Of a stretch of DNA of 64,000 nt, positions 26,737 through 36,375 are shown piece after piece. The first letter of the stretch is position 1, and every line of letters starts with the position of its first letter. Source of the DNA: an uncultured Flavobacteriales bacterium. Lineage in GTDB: Bacteria > Bacteroidota > Bacteroidia > Flavobacteriales > Crocinitomicaceae. Below the pieces are notes generated by a model. The model made no database searches and had not been told where the DNA came from. It saw nothing but the letters and a program-made list of their open reading frames with translations. A program made the translations under genes and the position numbers. The stretch lies in NCBI GenBank assembly GCA_946480085.1, contig CAMLHZ010000013.1:42131-106130 (forward strand). The letters are read 5' to 3'.

Positions 26737-27687
26737 ATGAATATCTTAGTATATATACACGCTGCGCAACAAGTTTCAAAAAGCGCAATGGAAGCTGTAA
26801 CATACGCTTCTAAAGTTGGTGGAAACATTACAGTTGTTGCAACCGGTAAAGCAAGTGATGCTGATTTAGCTTCTCTTGGTTCTTACGGAGCTTCAAAAGT
26901 ATTGGTTGACAGAAATGTTAGCGAAGATGACGCACAACAAATCACACGTTTAATTGCAAAAGCTGCTGACACAACGGGTGCTGAACTGGTTATCTTCTCA
27001 CACGATTTAATTGGAAAAGCAGTAGCTCCACGTTTATCAGTTCGTTTAAAAGCAGGACTGGTTTCCGGTGCAATTGAAGTTCCAAATACCGCTAACGGAT
27101 TTGTTGTTAAAGTGAACGTTTTCTCTGGAAAAGCTTTTGGTCACGTTTCTGTAAACTCAGCTAAAAAAATCATCTCGTTGTTGCCAAACTCAATCCAACC
27201 AGAAAAATCTGGAAGCGATTGTGCAGTTGAATCATTTGACGGAGCAGTTGGTGCTGCAGCAATTAAAGTATTGAGCACGAAAAAGCCAGAAGGTGAAATT
27301 CCATTACCGGAGGCAGAAATCGTTGTTTCTGCAGGACGAGGAATGAAAGGTCCGGAAAATTGGGGAATGGTTGAAGATTTAGCAAAAGCACTGGGAGCTG
27401 CAACAGCATGTTCTCGTCCGGTTGCTGATATCGGTTGGAGACCTCACCACGAACACGTAGGACAAACTGGTGTTGCTATTCGTCCAAACTTATACATTGC
27501 AGCCGGAATTTCCGGAGCAATTCAGCACTTGGCTGGAGTTAACGGTTCGAAAGTAATCGTTGTTATCAATACTGATTCTGAGGCGCCATTCTTTAAGGCT
27601 GCTGATTATGGTGTTGTTGGTGACGTATTTGAAGTGTTACCGAAGTTAACAGCCGCTGTGAATAAATTCCGCGCTGGACAAAACTAA
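26737..27687 (+). CDS. etfA: Electron transfer flavoprotein, alpha subunit
   Basis: A 316-aa EtfA, the FAD-binding partner of EtfB. The N-terminal half is the shared Rossmann-like domain (VVATGKASDADLASLGSYGA). The C-terminal FAD domain carries VVSAGRGMKGPENWGMVEDLA (shown here as one block of its first 20-odd positions, residues about 192-211), CSRPVADIGWRPHHEHVGQT, and GISGAIQHLAGVNGSKVIV, the flavin-binding signature. Length is normal. The operon ends at a strong terminator at 27727-27755. Confidence 0.94.
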   Translation: MNILVYIHAAQQVSKSAMEAVTYASKVGGNITVVATGKASDADLASLGSYGASKVLVDRNVSEDDAQQITRLIAKAADTTGAELVIFSHDLIGKAVAPRLSVRLKAGLVSGAIEVPNTANGFVVKVNVFSGKAFGHVSVNSAKKIISLLPNSIQPEKSGSDCAVESFDGAVGAAAIKVLSTKKPEGEIPLPEAEIVVSAGRGMKGPENWGMVEDLAKALGAATACSRPVADIGWRPHHEHVGQTGVAIRPNLYIAAGISGAIQHLAGVNGSKVIVVINTDSEAPFFKAADYGVVGDVFEVLPKLTAAVNKFRAGQN

Positions 27688-27726
27688 TATAAACGCTTTT
27701 GGTTATTTTTACCAAACGGAACAATA

Positions 27727-27755
27727 GGGAAGTAAACAGATTTGCTTCCCTTTTT
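27727..27755 (+). terminator. Intrinsic terminator of etfBA
   Basis: GGGAAG...CTTCCC with an inner AAA/TTT extension, followed by TTTTT, 40 bases after the etfA stop. Confidence 0.85.
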
Positions 27756-27784
27756 ACTTAATTATCAGATTGTAAGTTTGTCGA

Positions 27785-28363
27785 ATGGACAAGATTAAAT
27801 TGGAAATTGTAGGACTATCGTATAGTCAAACACAAAGCGGAGCTTACGCATTGGTTTTGTCTGAAGTTGGCGGAAAACGCCGCTTACCAATCATTATTGG
27901 TGGTTTTGAAGCTCAGGCTATTGCCATTGAATTGGAAAAAATGACTCCAACCCGCCCCTTGACTCACGATCTTTTCAAATCATTTGCCGTTTCATTCGGA
28001 ATCTCTGTTAAGGAGGTAGTCATCTACAATCTTCAGGAAGGCATTTTTTACGCGAAATTGGTTTGTGAGAAAGATGGTCAGTTAACAGATATTGATGCTA
28101 GAACTTCTGACGCGATTGCACTTGGTGTTCGTTTCAAAAGCCCAATTTACACGTTCGAATCTATTCTTTCATCCGCAGGAATTTTGTCGGATGAATTCAT
28201 GGACGAAGACGATGATACCAACGAAGAAACTATTGATGGCGACAGTGAATTTGCCGCTGCTACAGTTGAAGAACTGGAAGAACAATTGACGCAGGCCATC
28301 GACAATGAAGATTATGAACTAGCTTCAAAGATTCGCGACGAAATCAACAAACGAAGCAAGTAA
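27785..28363 (+). CDS. Bifunctional nuclease (DUF151) family protein with UVR motif
   Basis: A 192-aa protein. Residues 1-135 form the bifunctional-nuclease (BFN) domain: LPIIIGGFEAQAIAIELE, TRPLTHDLF and DARTSDAIALGVRF, with the conserved Asp/Ser region. A Glu/Asp-rich linker follows. The C-terminal 35 residues (LEEQLTQAIDNEDYELASKI, RDEIN) are a UVR motif, as found in UvrB/UvrC and in ClpC-associated proteins. The fusion is common in Bacteroidota. A role in nucleic acid or stress processes is presumed but unproven. The nucleoside transporter gene follows after 27 bases. Confidence 0.9.
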   Translation: MDKIKLEIVGLSYSQTQSGAYALVLSEVGGKRRLPIIIGGFEAQAIAIELEKMTPTRPLTHDLFKSFAVSFGISVKEVVIYNLQEGIFYAKLVCEKDGQLTDIDARTSDAIALGVRFKSPIYTFESILSSAGILSDEFMDEDDDTNEETIDGDSEFAAATVEELEEQLTQAIDNEDYELASKIRDEINKRSK

Positions 28364-28390
28364 GCTTCAAAAAAAAAACGCACTGCTACT

Positions 28391-29641
28391 ATGGGGAAAC
28401 TGACCATTAAAAATCGGTTAATTACCATGAGCTTCCTTCAATTCTTTGTTTGGGGAGCATGGCTTACAACAATTGGCACCTACTGCACCAAAGGAATGGA
28501 ATGGACCTTCCCGCAGTTCGGAGCAGTTTTCTCCACACTAGCTTTATCTTCTTTATTCATGCCATCATTGGTAGGAATTATTGCCGACAAATGGATTCGT
28601 GCAGAACGTTTGTATGGAATTCTTCATTTGCTTTACGGAGGAATGATGTTTCTGGTGCCTTTCGTTAAAACGCCAGATCAGTTATTTTATGTGATTTTTG
28701 GTGCAATGATCTGTTACATGCCAACCATCTCTTTAGCCAATTCCATTTCCTACCGTGTACTTACATCCAATAATTTTGATGTTCTAAAATCGTTTCCTCC
28801 TATTCGCGTTTGGGGAACTGTCGGATTTATAGTAGCAATGTGGGTGACCAATCTTACAGATAGTAACATTACATATTACCAATTTATTTTTGCTGGAATT
28901 GGCGCAATTATACTCGGACTATACGCTTTCACTCTACCAGCTTGTACACCAGAAAATCTTAACTCTGGTAAAAAAGGATTTATCAGTTTATTGGGATTAG
29001 ATGCATTTAAGCTGTTCACCAATTACAAAATGCTTCTGTTCTTTTTGTTCTCCATGCTGCTTGGTGCTGCTCTTCAGCTTTCCAATATGTACGGTGAATC
29101 TTATTTATTCAGCTTCCCAAAAGGATCCGTCATTGGAGATTATTCAGGAATCATTTTGTCCATTTCACAAATCTCAGAAACCTTATTCATCCTTACCATT
29201 CCTTTTTTCTTGAAACGATTCGGAATCAAACAAGTGATGATGATGGCAATGCTGGCTTGGGTGATCCGTTATGGATTCTTTGCATTAGGTGATACATCAG
29301 CTGGTTGGATCTTGATCATTCTGTCGAACATTGTTTACGGAATGGCCTTCGACTTTTTCAATATCTCAGGTTCTATGTTCATTGAAACGAATACAAATCA
29401 TTCCATTCGTTCAAGTGCTCAAGGCTTATTCATGATGATGACCAATGGATTTGGTGCATATATCGGAACAATTGCAAGCAGTTGGGTCATTGACAAATAC
29501 TTCATCATGCCAAATGGCAACACGGATTGGAGTGGAGCCTGGTATGTTTTTGCAGCATACTCTCTGGTAGTTGCTGTTTTGTTCTTTGTGCTCTTCCGTC
29601 ACAAACACAATCCGGAAGAATTGAAAGAAATTTCACACTAG
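28391..29641 (+). CDS. Nucleoside:proton symporter-like MFS transporter (NupG family)
   Basis: A 416-aa inner-membrane protein with about 12 hydrophobic segments. The start RLITMSFLQFFVWGAWLTTIG and SLFMPSLVGIIADKWI are typical of the NupG/XapB nucleoside symporters. An aromatic, charged stretch NSISYRVLTSNN and FPPIRVWGTVGFIVAMW (about residues 137-153) follow the family pattern. It would import nucleosides, consistent with salvage, but substrate range is not deducible. It lies 27 bases downstream of the BFN gene and may be co-transcribed. Confidence 0.9.
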   Translation: MGKLTIKNRLITMSFLQFFVWGAWLTTIGTYCTKGMEWTFPQFGAVFSTLALSSLFMPSLVGIIADKWIRAERLYGILHLLYGGMMFLVPFVKTPDQLFYVIFGAMICYMPTISLANSISYRVLTSNNFDVLKSFPPIRVWGTVGFIVAMWVTNLTDSNITYYQFIFAGIGAIILGLYAFTLPACTPENLNSGKKGFISLLGLDAFKLFTNYKMLLFFLFSMLLGAALQLSNMYGESYLFSFPKGSVIGDYSGIILSISQISETLFILTIPFFLKRFGIKQVMMMAMLAWVIRYGFFALGDTSAGWILIILSNIVYGMAFDFFNISGSMFIETNTNHSIRSSAQGLFMMMTNGFGAYIGTIASSWVIDKYFIMPNGNTDWSGAWYVFAAYSLVVAVLFFVLFRHKHNPEELKEISH

Positions 29642-29700
29642 TAAACAGATTTAGCAATTTATTTGGAATTAATCGTATCTTAACATTACGTTAATACCAT

Positions 29701-31776
29701 ATGAAAAAACTACTCTCCCTATTAACCGTTTTTTGCGGTGCCTTTTCCTTTGCCCAAACCTTTAATGGTTCTGGTGGAAGCATTCCAGACAATAACACAT
29801 ACATTAACTTCCCCATCGCAGTAAGTGGTTTATCTCCGGCTAATCTGAACACAACAAGTTTCGGGTTAGAATCGGTTAAGATGAACATCACACATCCTTA
29901 CGACGGTGATTTACGCATCAAACTCCAATCACCTGACGGAACGCTTTATGTACTCACCTCTTCGCTTGGTGGAGATGGAGACAACTATACAAATACGACT
30001 TTTTCAGATACAGCGAATGTTTCGATAAATGACGGAACGGTTCCGTTTACGGGATATTTCCAGCCAATCGAACCCCTTGCAGGTTTCAACAATGGTCAAA
30101 ATGGAAATGGAACCTGGACACTGAATATTAAAGACCAAGACGCCGGAGATGTGGGATCTCTTGTTTCCTGGAGCTTGACTTTTGGCAGCTATCCTGCTGG
30201 AATGTCTGATTTCGTCTCTTCAAATCTTCCGATTATCATTATCAACACAAACAATCAGGGAATTCCTGACGAGCCTAAAATTCAGGCTTCGATGAAAATT
30301 ATTGATAACGGTTATAATCAAACGAATTTTCTAACTGATGCACCGAATGCATACAACAACTTGATCGGAATTGAACAGCGTGGATCATCCTCAGGTGGTT
30401 TTCCTCAGAAATCTTATGGCTTCGAAACGCGTGATATTAACGGAACTCAAAAAGACACGATCATATTGAATATGCCTGAGGAACACGATTGGATCCTTTA
30501 CGCGCCCTACGATGACAAGACTTGTATGCGAAACATCCTTACCTATGAACTCGCAAACGAAATGGGTAATTATGCATCCCGCACCATCCTTTGTGAGTTG
30601 TTCATCAACAATCAATACAAGGGAATTTATACGGTGATGGAAAAGATCAAACGCGATGCTGATCGTGTAAACATTTCAAAACTTCAACCTACAGATATTT
30701 CAGGCGATGAGCTAACCGGAGGGTATATTTTTAAGATCGACAAAACTACAGGTTCCAACAACGACGGTTGGGTTTCTGATTTTCCGTCGGATTCAGGAAA
30801 TGATCTGAACTTTTTATACCATTACCCTAAAGCAGATGAAATAGTTCCACAACAGGAAACATACATCCAAGGCTATGTTCACGATTTTGAAGCGGCACTT
30901 GCAGGACCGAATTATGCAGATCCAACATTAGGATACAGAAACTTTACCGTTCCTTCTACTTTCATAGATTTCTTCATTTTGAACGAGATCTCGAAAAATG
31001 TTGACGGTTATCGCTTAAGTACTTTCATCCACAAAGAAAAAGATTCAAAAGGTGGAAAATTACGCATGGGACCAATGTGGGACTTCAATCTTGCATGGTG
31101 GAATGCGGATTACTGTGACGGAAACATTAGCACAGGCTGGGCTTACAAATTCAGCGATGTATGCGGTGGACCAGGTAACGGAAACCAAATTCCAACATGG
31201 TGGGAACGAATGCTCGAAGATCCATGGTTTCAGGACGAATTGAAATGTCGTTGGACTACTTTGCGCCAAGGACTTTTATCAAACGACTCCATTTATGCCA
31301 AAATTGACTCCGTTGCAGCTTATTTAGAGGTAGCGAAAGACCGACACTTCGACCAATGGCCTATTATGGGAGTTTACACATGGCCGAATCCAAGCCCGAT
31401 TCCACAAAGCTACGCTGAGGAAATTGCAGCAATCAAATCGTGGACAGAATCAAGAATGATTTGGCTGGACGCGAATATTCCGGGAACATGTCATTTAGAA
31501 TTATTGGAAAACGAAATTGCAAGTTTGACTGTTTATCCGAATCCATTTCAATCGAATTTGAACGTAAGTTGGTTCTCTGCCGGGTTAAGTGACGCAAAAA
31601 TCACCGTATTCAACGCGCAAGGTCAGCAGATTACCGAGCAAAGCTATGTGCCACATTACGGAATGAATGAATTGACCATCGACTCATTCAACAGCGAATT
31701 ATCGAACGGAATTTATTGGATCGAAGTGAGCGAAGGAAGTTCGGTAAGCAGAATCAAGGCAATTAAGAACAACTAG
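29701..31776 (+). CDS. CotH kinase family protein with P domain and T9SS sorting domain
   Basis: A 691-aa secreted protein. Signal peptide (LLSLLTVFCGAFSFAQ). Residues about 25-160 form a proprotein-convertase P domain (MNITHPYDGDLRIKLQSPDG, GNGTWTLNIKDQDAGD). A CotH kinase-like domain spans about 175-590: RGSSSGGFPQKSYGFE, YKGIYTVMEKIKRDADRVNI and the catalytic-type MGPMWDFNLAWWN. The last 75 residues are a type A T9SS sorting domain (SLTVYPNPFQSNLNVSW ... GIYWIEVSEG). The protein is therefore exported across both membranes and attached to the surface or released. CotH enzymes phosphorylate proteins; the target here is unknown. Confidence 0.92.
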   Translation: MKKLLSLLTVFCGAFSFAQTFNGSGGSIPDNNTYINFPIAVSGLSPANLNTTSFGLESVKMNITHPYDGDLRIKLQSPDGTLYVLTSSLGGDGDNYTNTTFSDTANVSINDGTVPFTGYFQPIEPLAGFNNGQNGNGTWTLNIKDQDAGDVGSLVSWSLTFGSYPAGMSDFVSSNLPIIIINTNNQGIPDEPKIQASMKIIDNGYNQTNFLTDAPNAYNNLIGIEQRGSSSGGFPQKSYGFETRDINGTQKDTIILNMPEEHDWILYAPYDDKTCMRNILTYELANEMGNYASRTILCELFINNQYKGIYTVMEKIKRDADRVNISKLQPTDISGDELTGGYIFKIDKTTGSNNDGWVSDFPSDSGNDLNFLYHYPKADEIVPQQETYIQGYVHDFEAALAGPNYADPTLGYRNFTVPSTFIDFFILNEISKNVDGYRLSTFIHKEKDSKGGKLRMGPMWDFNLAWWNADYCDGNISTGWAYKFSDVCGGPGNGNQIPTWWERMLEDPWFQDELKCRWTTLRQGLLSNDSIYAKIDSVAAYLEVAKDRHFDQWPIMGVYTWPNPSPIPQSYAEEIAAIKSWTESRMIWLDANIPGTCHLELLENEIASLTVYPNPFQSNLNVSWFSAGLSDAKITVFNAQGQQITEQSYVPHYGMNELTIDSFNSELSNGIYWIEVSEGSSVSRIKAIKNN

Positions 31777-31882
31777 GAAAGAAATAAAACAACCTTTTCG
31801 CAGTTATAGCCTTGATTTTAGCTAAGCTTTCGTGGAATTTTAGCTAAATTCGATTCCCTAATGGGCAAACCTTTCAATTTGA

Positions 31883-34534
31883 ATGAGTAAGCGAATTGCG
31901 ATTTGGTCTTTCTTTACAACACTCTTGTTGGCGCTTCATTTGTTGAAGTTAAAGTCATTCGACCTTTCGTCTGATGATGATTTCATCCTTGGTCAGGCAA
32001 CCGCAAATGGTGTCTCTGTTGGAAAACGCATTCAACAATCGTATTTACTTATTGGTGTTGGACTTGCATTTTGTGCCATCCTTTACCAAATTCTGAAACG
32101 ACTAGAGGAAAGAATCAATCGGAACAAATTAGTAGGTTTCGTAGACCAGATATTGCAACTGGGAATTGTTCTGGCAATCATCAGTTTCTTTAATCCACTG
32201 TTGATCGAAAGCACTCAACTGATTGGATTCTTCGCCTTGGTTTTATTGATTTTTGGAAGATTTAAAAACCTGAATTCATCATTGCTCGAACCTTCCATGT
32301 GGATCGTTTCCGGACTTGCATTCATCGCAAACTTTGCTCTTTTCCATTCTGCAGTCATTGGAGGATTAGCTGCAATTCTTGTTTTGGTATTGATTCAACT
32401 GTACACATTCAATACTGTAGTAAAATGGATCAGCGCAATACTTGTTTCTATTCCGGTTGTTGTTTTTGCTGGAGTTGAAAGCACGTTAATTCTAAATCAA
32501 CGAGGAATTTTCCTTTCAAATTACTGGATCTTACTGCTACTTTGGCTTGTTATTTTTAGCGCTAGTTTTTTCTTCTACATTCGAAAAAATCAGGATTCGA
32601 CAGAAAGATTCATTTATCGATTACTTGTTCCGCTAGCCATTATCGGACTAGGGATTGTTCAGGCTTATGCTCCGTTGATTGTTCAATCCAATGAAGCTTT
32701 TGAAACAGCAAACATCCTGAACCCGGTAATGCAATTCCATTTGTTTGGTGAAATTCCGGTTCTGGATAATTTATCGAGTCATTTGGTTAGTGATTTTTTC
32801 TGGTCATTTCTGTACAGCGGATTGAACGGCTATCATGCCGATGCCAGTTTGCTGATTTATGACGGATTCAACTACATCTTCATTCTACTGATCATTTACT
32901 TTTTCCTTAGAACCGTTATCGGAAATAAACCCGTTGTTGTCCTAATCCTGTTTTTGCTTCCGGCAGTTTTGTATTTCATTCCCTATTACTATTCCTACTC
33001 ACTACTGCCTGTTGCCTTCTTCTATCGTTATGTTCAGACGAAGGAAAAACGAGAAGTCATTTACTTCCTTCTTGCAACCTGCGCAGTTGTTTTGTGGCGA
33101 TTAGATTTGGGAGTAAGTTTGGTTTTCTCGTTACTGACGTTCTTACCCATCTGGTTTTACTTTAACAGAGAAGGAAGTCGAACTTTAGTAAAATGGATTG
33201 CCATTTTTGGTGGAATCGGTTTTATTCTCGCTACTCTATTCGTCATCAATTATCCAAGCGAATTTCAGCAGTTGAAAGCTTATTTCGGAGCCAATCAGGC
33301 ACATGGTTTACCAACAGTTGCTTATCAGGAAATCAATGCGTTCTATCTTCACTTCCTTGTTTTGCCAATTTTGGTCGCAGCAGTAACCTTGCATTCTTTG
33401 GCCATTTTCAAGAAAACAGAACACAAAGCTGAAGTTGCAATAACAATCATTCTTTGCTTCTTCTATTTCTTCAATTTACAGCGCGGATTGGTTCGCCACA
33501 GTTTCATGGAGAATAATGATACACAGATCTCATCGTTTGCATGGTTAATATTAGCTTATAAATTTTGGCTTTGGACAAAAGAGAATTCTACAATCAACGT
33601 GAATCCTTTCATGGCGATATCTGCTGTAAGTATTGTTCCTTTATTCATGAGTGTCAATTTCCTGAATGGAACACAAAACGTACTTCAACGCAATGTTCAG
33701 TTTTCAGTAAAGGATTTTCCTAAACTTGGAAATAAACGTATTGACAGAGTAGTTGCATCTCCAATCTTCGAACAAAACAACAGAGATCTCATCAACTTTT
33801 TATCGAAAGAACTAAAAGGAAAACAAACCTTCATTGATTTTTCGAATACGCCACTTCTGTATTTTTATTCCGGAAAGAACATTCCATCTTATTTTAATCA
33901 GTATTTACAAAACACTGTAACACCTGGACTACAAGCGACGAACCTGAAAGAACTGAAGAATTATGACATTCCATTGGTTGTGTTCTCACATACTCCTGAA
34001 ACAGTTTACGACAACACGGATTATGTGCCGAATAAATTGCGTTATTATAAGATCACCGAATATCTCTACAAGAACTACGAGCCCTTTGCTCAAATCGGAG
34101 CATACCGAATTTGGAAGAAGAAAAATTGGACTTCGAAATCACTTGCATATCAGAAATACCCAATGCATGATGAATATTGGAACCTCGGACTAATTCCTTA
34201 CTACTGGAAACCATCCAAGGAAGAAAAATTCATTTCGCTCAAAGGCAAACATGGGCTGGCTTATATCTTCGAGAACAAACTATATTGGCATCATGAAGCT
34301 CATCCCAACGAGTTCATCAAGATCAACATTACCTCTTCTTCTGATCAGCAAATGTACTTTGGCTGTGCAGGATTTAAGATTCAGATGTCGCTTAGAAAAG
34401 GAAAGCATACCTATTTCATTCCTGTTGGGTATAGTGAGCAGATGAAAGCCAATCATGCTGACTATATTGATTTCAGTAGTGAGGCCAAAATTTCGGTGAA
34501 CCATTATCAATTCGTAAGTTTGGTCAATCGATGA
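31883..34534 (+). CDS. Large polytopic membrane protein, glycosyltransferase-like
   Basis: An 883-aa protein. About the first 620 residues hold some 14-16 hydrophobic segments; the remaining 260 residues are mostly soluble. An early acidic patch in the first outer loop (FDLSSDDDFILGQ) and the plan of many helices plus a C-terminal soluble domain recall GT-C glycosyltransferases that use polyprenyl-phosphate sugars, but no family could be assigned. It overlaps the following GT9 gene by four bases (ATGA at 34531-34534), which supports a joint role in cell-surface glycan assembly. Confidence 0.72.
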   Translation: MSKRIAIWSFFTTLLLALHLLKLKSFDLSSDDDFILGQATANGVSVGKRIQQSYLLIGVGLAFCAILYQILKRLEERINRNKLVGFVDQILQLGIVLAIISFFNPLLIESTQLIGFFALVLLIFGRFKNLNSSLLEPSMWIVSGLAFIANFALFHSAVIGGLAAILVLVLIQLYTFNTVVKWISAILVSIPVVVFAGVESTLILNQRGIFLSNYWILLLLWLVIFSASFFFYIRKNQDSTERFIYRLLVPLAIIGLGIVQAYAPLIVQSNEAFETANILNPVMQFHLFGEIPVLDNLSSHLVSDFFWSFLYSGLNGYHADASLLIYDGFNYIFILLIIYFFLRTVIGNKPVVVLILFLLPAVLYFIPYYYSYSLLPVAFFYRYVQTKEKREVIYFLLATCAVVLWRLDLGVSLVFSLLTFLPIWFYFNREGSRTLVKWIAIFGGIGFILATLFVINYPSEFQQLKAYFGANQAHGLPTVAYQEINAFYLHFLVLPILVAAVTLHSLAIFKKTEHKAEVAITIILCFFYFFNLQRGLVRHSFMENNDTQISSFAWLILAYKFWLWTKENSTINVNPFMAISAVSIVPLFMSVNFLNGTQNVLQRNVQFSVKDFPKLGNKRIDRVVASPIFEQNNRDLINFLSKELKGKQTFIDFSNTPLLYFYSGKNIPSYFNQYLQNTVTPGLQATNLKELKNYDIPLVVFSHTPETVYDNTDYVPNKLRYYKITEYLYKNYEPFAQIGAYRIWKKKNWTSKSLAYQKYPMHDEYWNLGLIPYYWKPSKEEKFISLKGKHGLAYIFENKLYWHHEAHPNEFIKINITSSSDQQMYFGCAGFKIQMSLRKGKHTYFIPVGYSEQMKANHADYIDFSSEAKISVNHYQFVSLVNR

Positions 34535-35733
34535 ATACCCGGACCAAAATAGCGCTTGATACATTGATGGGGACCTTCGTGGCTTACCCCTTGAACTTCC
34601 TCGTGAAACTGGTAGGTAAACTAACCCGCTTCGACCATTCACTCGACATTGAGATGAACAAAATCGTAGTTTGTAAGTACAAAGGAATGGGAAGTATTAT
34701 TCAGGCTACTCCTTTGCTTCAAACACTTCGGAAGCGTTATCCGAATGCTAAAATTGTATTCGTTAGCTCTGAAGAGAACAGAGGGATTTTGGAAAAAACG
34801 GGCTTGGTAGATGAAATTTTCACCGTAAAAGACAAAGGTCTTTTTTCCCTTATCGGCAGCAGTATCAAAGTGGTATCAAAGCTCATTCGTTTTCGCGCCG
34901 ATGTTTATATCGACCTTGAAATTTATTCAAACTATAGTTCGATTATTACAACACTAAGCATGGCCAGAAACAGATTTGGTTATTACTTACGATCGAACAG
35001 ATACCGAATGGGAATGTACACCCACATGATGTACTTCAACACAAAAGTATCCATCAGTGAAGCCTATCTGCAATTCGCCAGACTTTTGGGAATAGAAAAC
35101 GTTCAAAAAGAATTGTCGGAATTGGTGGTGAATGAATCCGGGAAACTGAAGGATTTACCTGAAAAGTACATCGTCATTAATCCAAATGCTTCCGATTTAC
35201 GCTATGAACGCAGGTGGCCTGCTGAAAGCTTCATTGCACTTATTGGAAAAATACGAGCAGAACAACCGGAACTGGCAATTTATCTGATTGGCGGAAAATC
35301 AGAAAGCGAATACGTTCACGAGATCCACAAGCATTTTGAGAACGATCAACTCGTAAATGATATCAGCGGAAAAACGAACCTCCATGAATTGGTGGAAATT
35401 CTGCGAACAGCTAATTTATTGATCACGAATGACACTGGCCCAATGCACGTTGCAAACTCTTTGGACACAAATGTTTTGGCATTATTCGGACCGTGTTCTC
35501 CAAAGCAATACGGTTTAGGAAAGAATATTAAAACGATTTACAAAAACGTGTATTGCAGTCCTTGCGTGCATGAGTTTGTTGTTCCACCCTGTAAAGGTGA
35601 CAATCAGTGTATGAAATTGATTACAGTCGATGAAGTGTTTGAAGCCTATATCGATTTCAATTTATCCAGAACAGAAACACCTATTCAGTTTGTGGGAGAA
35701 AGTAATCTGGCTTTGGGAATGGTTAGGAGATGA
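34531..35733 (+). CDS. Glycosyltransferase family 9 protein (heptosyltransferase-like)
   Basis: A 400-aa GT-B enzyme. VCKYKGMGSIIQATPLLQTL (about residues 48-67) is the N-terminal glycine-rich acceptor loop of this family. The nucleotide-sugar half has YIVINPNASDLRYERRWP, IYLIGGKSESEY, and ITNDTGPMHVANSL, the classic GT9 motif. Then LFGPCSPKQYG and a Cys cluster (CSPCVHEFVVPPCKGDNQC) that may bind metal or form disulfides, common in GT9 proteins of Bacteroidota. It probably adds a sugar to LPS or a related surface glycan. It is coupled to the upstream 883-aa membrane protein. Confidence 0.88.
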   Translation: MNTRTKIALDTLMGTFVAYPLNFLVKLVGKLTRFDHSLDIEMNKIVVCKYKGMGSIIQATPLLQTLRKRYPNAKIVFVSSEENRGILEKTGLVDEIFTVKDKGLFSLIGSSIKVVSKLIRFRADVYIDLEIYSNYSSIITTLSMARNRFGYYLRSNRYRMGMYTHMMYFNTKVSISEAYLQFARLLGIENVQKELSELVVNESGKLKDLPEKYIVINPNASDLRYERRWPAESFIALIGKIRAEQPELAIYLIGGKSESEYVHEIHKHFENDQLVNDISGKTNLHELVEILRTANLLITNDTGPMHVANSLDTNVLALFGPCSPKQYGLGKNIKTIYKNVYCSPCVHEFVVPPCKGDNQCMKLITVDEVFEAYIDFNLSRTETPIQFVGESNLALGMVRR

Positions 35734-35742
35734 CTTCGACTC

Positions 35743-35763
35743 CCTGCCTGTTCGGCAGACAGG
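35743..35763. repeat. Small palindromic element CCTGCCTG...CAGACAGG
   Basis: CCTGCCTG (35743-35750) and CGGCAGACAGG (35753-35763) match the palindrome inserted in the pseudo-tRNA at 13899-13918 except in the loop. It lies in the gap between the GT9 gene and a convergent small gene. Confidence 0.75.
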
Positions 35764-35812
35764 CGCTCAGCCACCTACTGGCATTCCGTTAAATCAAAAA
35801 TCACTGAACTTC

Positions 35813-35835
35813 GGTCATCGAGCGTAGTCGAGATG
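35813..35835 (-). repeat. 23-nt interspersed repeat, minus orientation
   Basis: Reverse complement reads CATCTCGACT-A-CGCTCGATGACC, identical to the copy at 20966 and one base different from those at 50661 and 60665. It ends two bases before the stop codon of the minus-strand gene at 35838. Confidence 0.88.
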
Positions 35836-35837
35836 AA

Positions 35838-36233
35838 CTATTTATTCATCATCAACACCGCATTGGGTTGCGGATAAAATCCTTTTCGGATCATTTTCTT
35901 TTCCTTCTTGTTGATCTCCAATTCTTCGTAAACCAACTGATTTGGATAATTCACCTGAATGGTAATCGTTGATTTTGATTCGCTGGTAATTCTATACGTT
36001 CCCTCACTATTCGAACTTCCCAATTGTTCCTGAATCTTATTCCCGGAAATGAACGTGATAGAAATTTGCGATTGTTCTACTTCAACCAATTTCTCTCCGA
36101 CCTCCATATAGTATGACGGAACAACGCCTGAATAAGCCACTCGCAATTTCTTTTTCAGCTCCTGAGCATGTGCAACAGAAGTCATAATCAGAAATAAGAA
36201 CGTGCAAAAAGCAATTTTACTCAGACCATTCAT
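35838..36233 (-). CDS. Small exported protein of unknown function
   Basis: A 131-aa protein with signal peptide (IAFCTFLFLIMTSVAHAQ). The mature part is beta-rich and basic (LRVAYSGVVPSYYMEVGEKL, ISITFISGNKIQEQLG, ITIQVNYPNQLVYEEL) and ends FYPQPNAVLMMNK. The length and strand pattern could fit a LolA/LppX-like or small lipocalin-type periplasmic fold, but no motif confirms this. It is a single-gene unit convergent with the GT9 gene. Confidence 0.68.
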   Translation of the reverse strand: MNGLSKIAFCTFLFLIMTSVAHAQELKKKLRVAYSGVVPSYYMEVGEKLVEVEQSQISITFISGNKIQEQLGSSNSEGTYRITSESKSTITIQVNYPNQLVYEELEINKKEKKMIRKGFYPQPNAVLMMNK

Positions 36234-36375
36234 TAACAGAGGTTTTGGGCAAAATTAAAAGAAAAAGTAACTATTCAACATTTTGAAAGAATTATCAACT
36301 GCCTACAAAAGCATCACTTCTTTATCCGTAATTTTGTAACTGTCTGCCATTGGAGGCACGGCAAAGCATAGATTT

